From positions 620,001-684,000 of the forward strand of contig NZ_JTFC01000031.1 of assembly GCF_003991225.1 (NCBI RefSeq): a DNA stretch of 64,000 nucleotides, given 5' to 3'. A program made the translations under genes and the position numbers. Below, piece by piece: positions 62,778 to 64,000 of the stretch (within the stretch, counting starts at the first letter, position 1; every line of letters starts with the position of its first letter). A model generated the notes under the pieces. It saw only the letters and a list, made by a program, of their open reading frames with translations. It ran no database searches and was not told the origin of the DNA. This stretch comes from Candidatus Kurthia intestinigallinarum. Its GTDB lineage: Bacteria; Bacillota; Bacilli; Bacillales_A; Planococcaceae.

Positions 62778-64000
62778 TTACTTCGCTGCCTCAATTGCTT
62801 GCTCGAAAGCCTCAACATATTCATCGAATGTAGCATTTTCATAATCTTCTGTTACTTGGATACGCTTTAGTACTTCTTGCTCTAAAATTTCTTTTTCAAT
62901 GCCTGTATAGCTTTTAATTAGAATTAAGAATTGCTGAGCTTGCGCTTTATTTTCTACCGTAACGTCTTCAGGCGTTGGGAACTTTCCATTATCAATATAA
63001 GCTGACAGCCCAAGAACATCTGCAGCGCCTAGTAAAAGACTGTACCACATACGTTGGAACTCATCTTGTAACACCTTCAATAATTCTACTCGAATCTGTT
63101 GTTCAACAGAATTTGCTGTGCCATTAGATGTGTATAACGCCGCAATTTTGCTTTGATATTTTTTTATAATGGCCAGTTTTTCTTCGTTACTTTGTGCTGT
63201 GTCAAACTCATCGTCAAAATCTGAACTCGACCCCATAAAATCGTTAATCGGTAAAAATGCGGCAATAAATGCTAATCTGACTGGTGCTACTCCTTGTTGG
63301 ATTGCTTTAATTGTTGTCGCATCTTTTACATTTTCATATAACGCCGCGTTTAAAATACTTTCTAATTCCCCAGGAAATTGTCCGCTACTACTCGCTAATA
63401 ATGGTAACTGTAACACTTCTCCATACTGTGCAAGCACTTGTGCAATATTATCCTTCGTTGCACCTTTCACAGCGGTTAACGCTTCTTGTTCTTTTTGAAG
63501 TTGCTCTACTACTGCAGCATTCCATAATGCCTTGAATGCATCTATATTACTAAATGAATCCGTAATAGCCACACTTTGTGGAAGCTCTAGCTCGTTATAT
63601 CCCGTCAAATCTAAGCCAAGTACTTGTGCGTGAGCTGCCGCATATTTAACACCAGCAATTGTAGAATCTTTAAAAGAGGCCTGTAGCTCAAAGAACGCTA
63701 AGTCAGCTTCTGACAATCCCGCAGATTCCTTTTTCACTGCCGCATCTAATACAGCTAAAATACTTTTCACACTAGAATAATCTGCATCAAGTGGCAACAC
63801 TAGCGAATAATTTTCATCCTCTTGCTGTTTATAAGCGACTAATGCATCATATGCGACACGGCTATACCCAACCATCTTATGATATTCTGTGATTTGGTTG
63901 GCTAGCTGATATTGTTTATCTTTATCTTCTATTTCACTAGTTAATAGCTGTTCAATACTTTGAATAAACTGTTCTTCGCTGTGTTTTTGTGCATCTACTG
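62778..64000 (-). CDS. Partial gene: acidic helical protein (C-terminal part)
   Basis: The frame stays open from the stop at 62778 to the window edge (at least 407 residues); an internal Met at 63875 has no ribosome site, so the start lies beyond the window. Visible protein is acidic, helical and Cys-free (SEEQFIQSIEQLLTSEIEDK, RVAYDALVAYKQQEDENY ... EYVEAFEQAIEAAK). No domain recognised. The YDAL-x-x-Y and similar heptads recall the 1776-residue protein, but this is too weak to claim homology. Confidence 0.7.
   Translation of the reverse strand, partial: VDAQKHSEEQFIQSIEQLLTSEIEDKDKQYQLANQITEYHKMVGYSRVAYDALVAYKQQEDENYSLVLPLDADYSSVKSILAVLDAAVKKESAGLSEADLAFFELQASFKDSTIAGVKYAAAHAQVLGLDLTGYNELELPQSVAITDSFSNIDAFKALWNAAVVEQLQKEQEALTAVKGATKDNIAQVLAQYGEVLQLPLLASSSGQFPGELESILNAALYENVKDATTIKAIQQGVAPVRLAFIAAFLPINDFMGSSSDFDDEFDTAQSNEEKLAIIKKYQSKIAALYTSNGTANSVEQQIRVELLKVLQDEFQRMWYSLLLGAADVLGLSAYIDNGKFPTPEDVTVENKAQAQQFLILIKSYTGIEKEILEQEVLKRIQVTEDYENATFDEYVEAFEQAIEAAK

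Overview
The window is low-GC Gram-positive chromosomal DNA. The gene content (FliW/CsrA-controlled flagellin, the comF-degS/degU-tagO neighbourhood, long-form HPF, wall teichoic acid genes, and many secreted wall proteins read from AGGAGG-type ribosome sites) fits a Bacillales member of the Planococcaceae/Caryophanaceae, something like Solibacillus or Lysinibacillus. This is inferred from protein character and synteny with Bacillus subtilis, not from a database search.

Region 1 (1-27.4 kb, all minus strand) is a late-flagellar and competence block. In transcription order it reads degS-degU, degV, comFA-comFC-yvyF-flgM-flgN-flgK-flgL-yviE-fliW-csrA, a divergent second flagellin, the main flagellin hag, a probable flagellin-glycosylation cassette (Maf/DUF115 glycosyltransferase, small acidic protein, KdsB-like CMP-sugar synthetase, aldolase fused to a Maf-like domain), then flaG-fliD-fliS-fliT, a 1776-residue secreted repeat protein, a PilZ protein and hpf. 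A SigD-type promoter and a hairpin presenting GGA (a CsrA-type site) lie in the hag leader, so the FliW-CsrA-Hag feedback loop is visible in the DNA.

Region 2 (27.5-43.5 kb) mixes wall polymer genes (LCP ligase, tagO, tagA) with metabolism (brnQ, a YerD-like glutamate synthase homologue, malic enzyme), two NlpC/P60 wall hydrolases, a membrane-anchored trypsin-like protease and a CapA-type lipoprotein. The 1.07 kb gap between the LCP gene and tagO holds a decayed IS3-family fragment.

Region 3 (43.5-64 kb) is dominated by cell-surface genes: an S-layer-like protein, an S41 protease, SH3 proteins, an LPXTG protein co-transcribed with a soluble CZB-domain protein, and proteins built from Tyr-x-x-Gly repeats. 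Three proteins here share these repeats; none has SLH domains. Most genes carry their own terminators.

Three families of short dispersed repeats link the intergenic regions: IS3 remnants (29.5 and 55.3 kb), a hairpin with terminator character found at two convergent gene ends (35.4 and 51.2 kb), and a third hairpin repeat (51.06 and 62.67 kb). The best candidates for undescribed biology are the aldolase/KdsB/Maf flagellin modification pathway, the Tyr-x-x-Gly repeat proteins as a possible alternative wall-attachment module, and the CZB-LPXTG operon. No rRNA, tRNA, CRISPR array or intact insertion sequence was seen.
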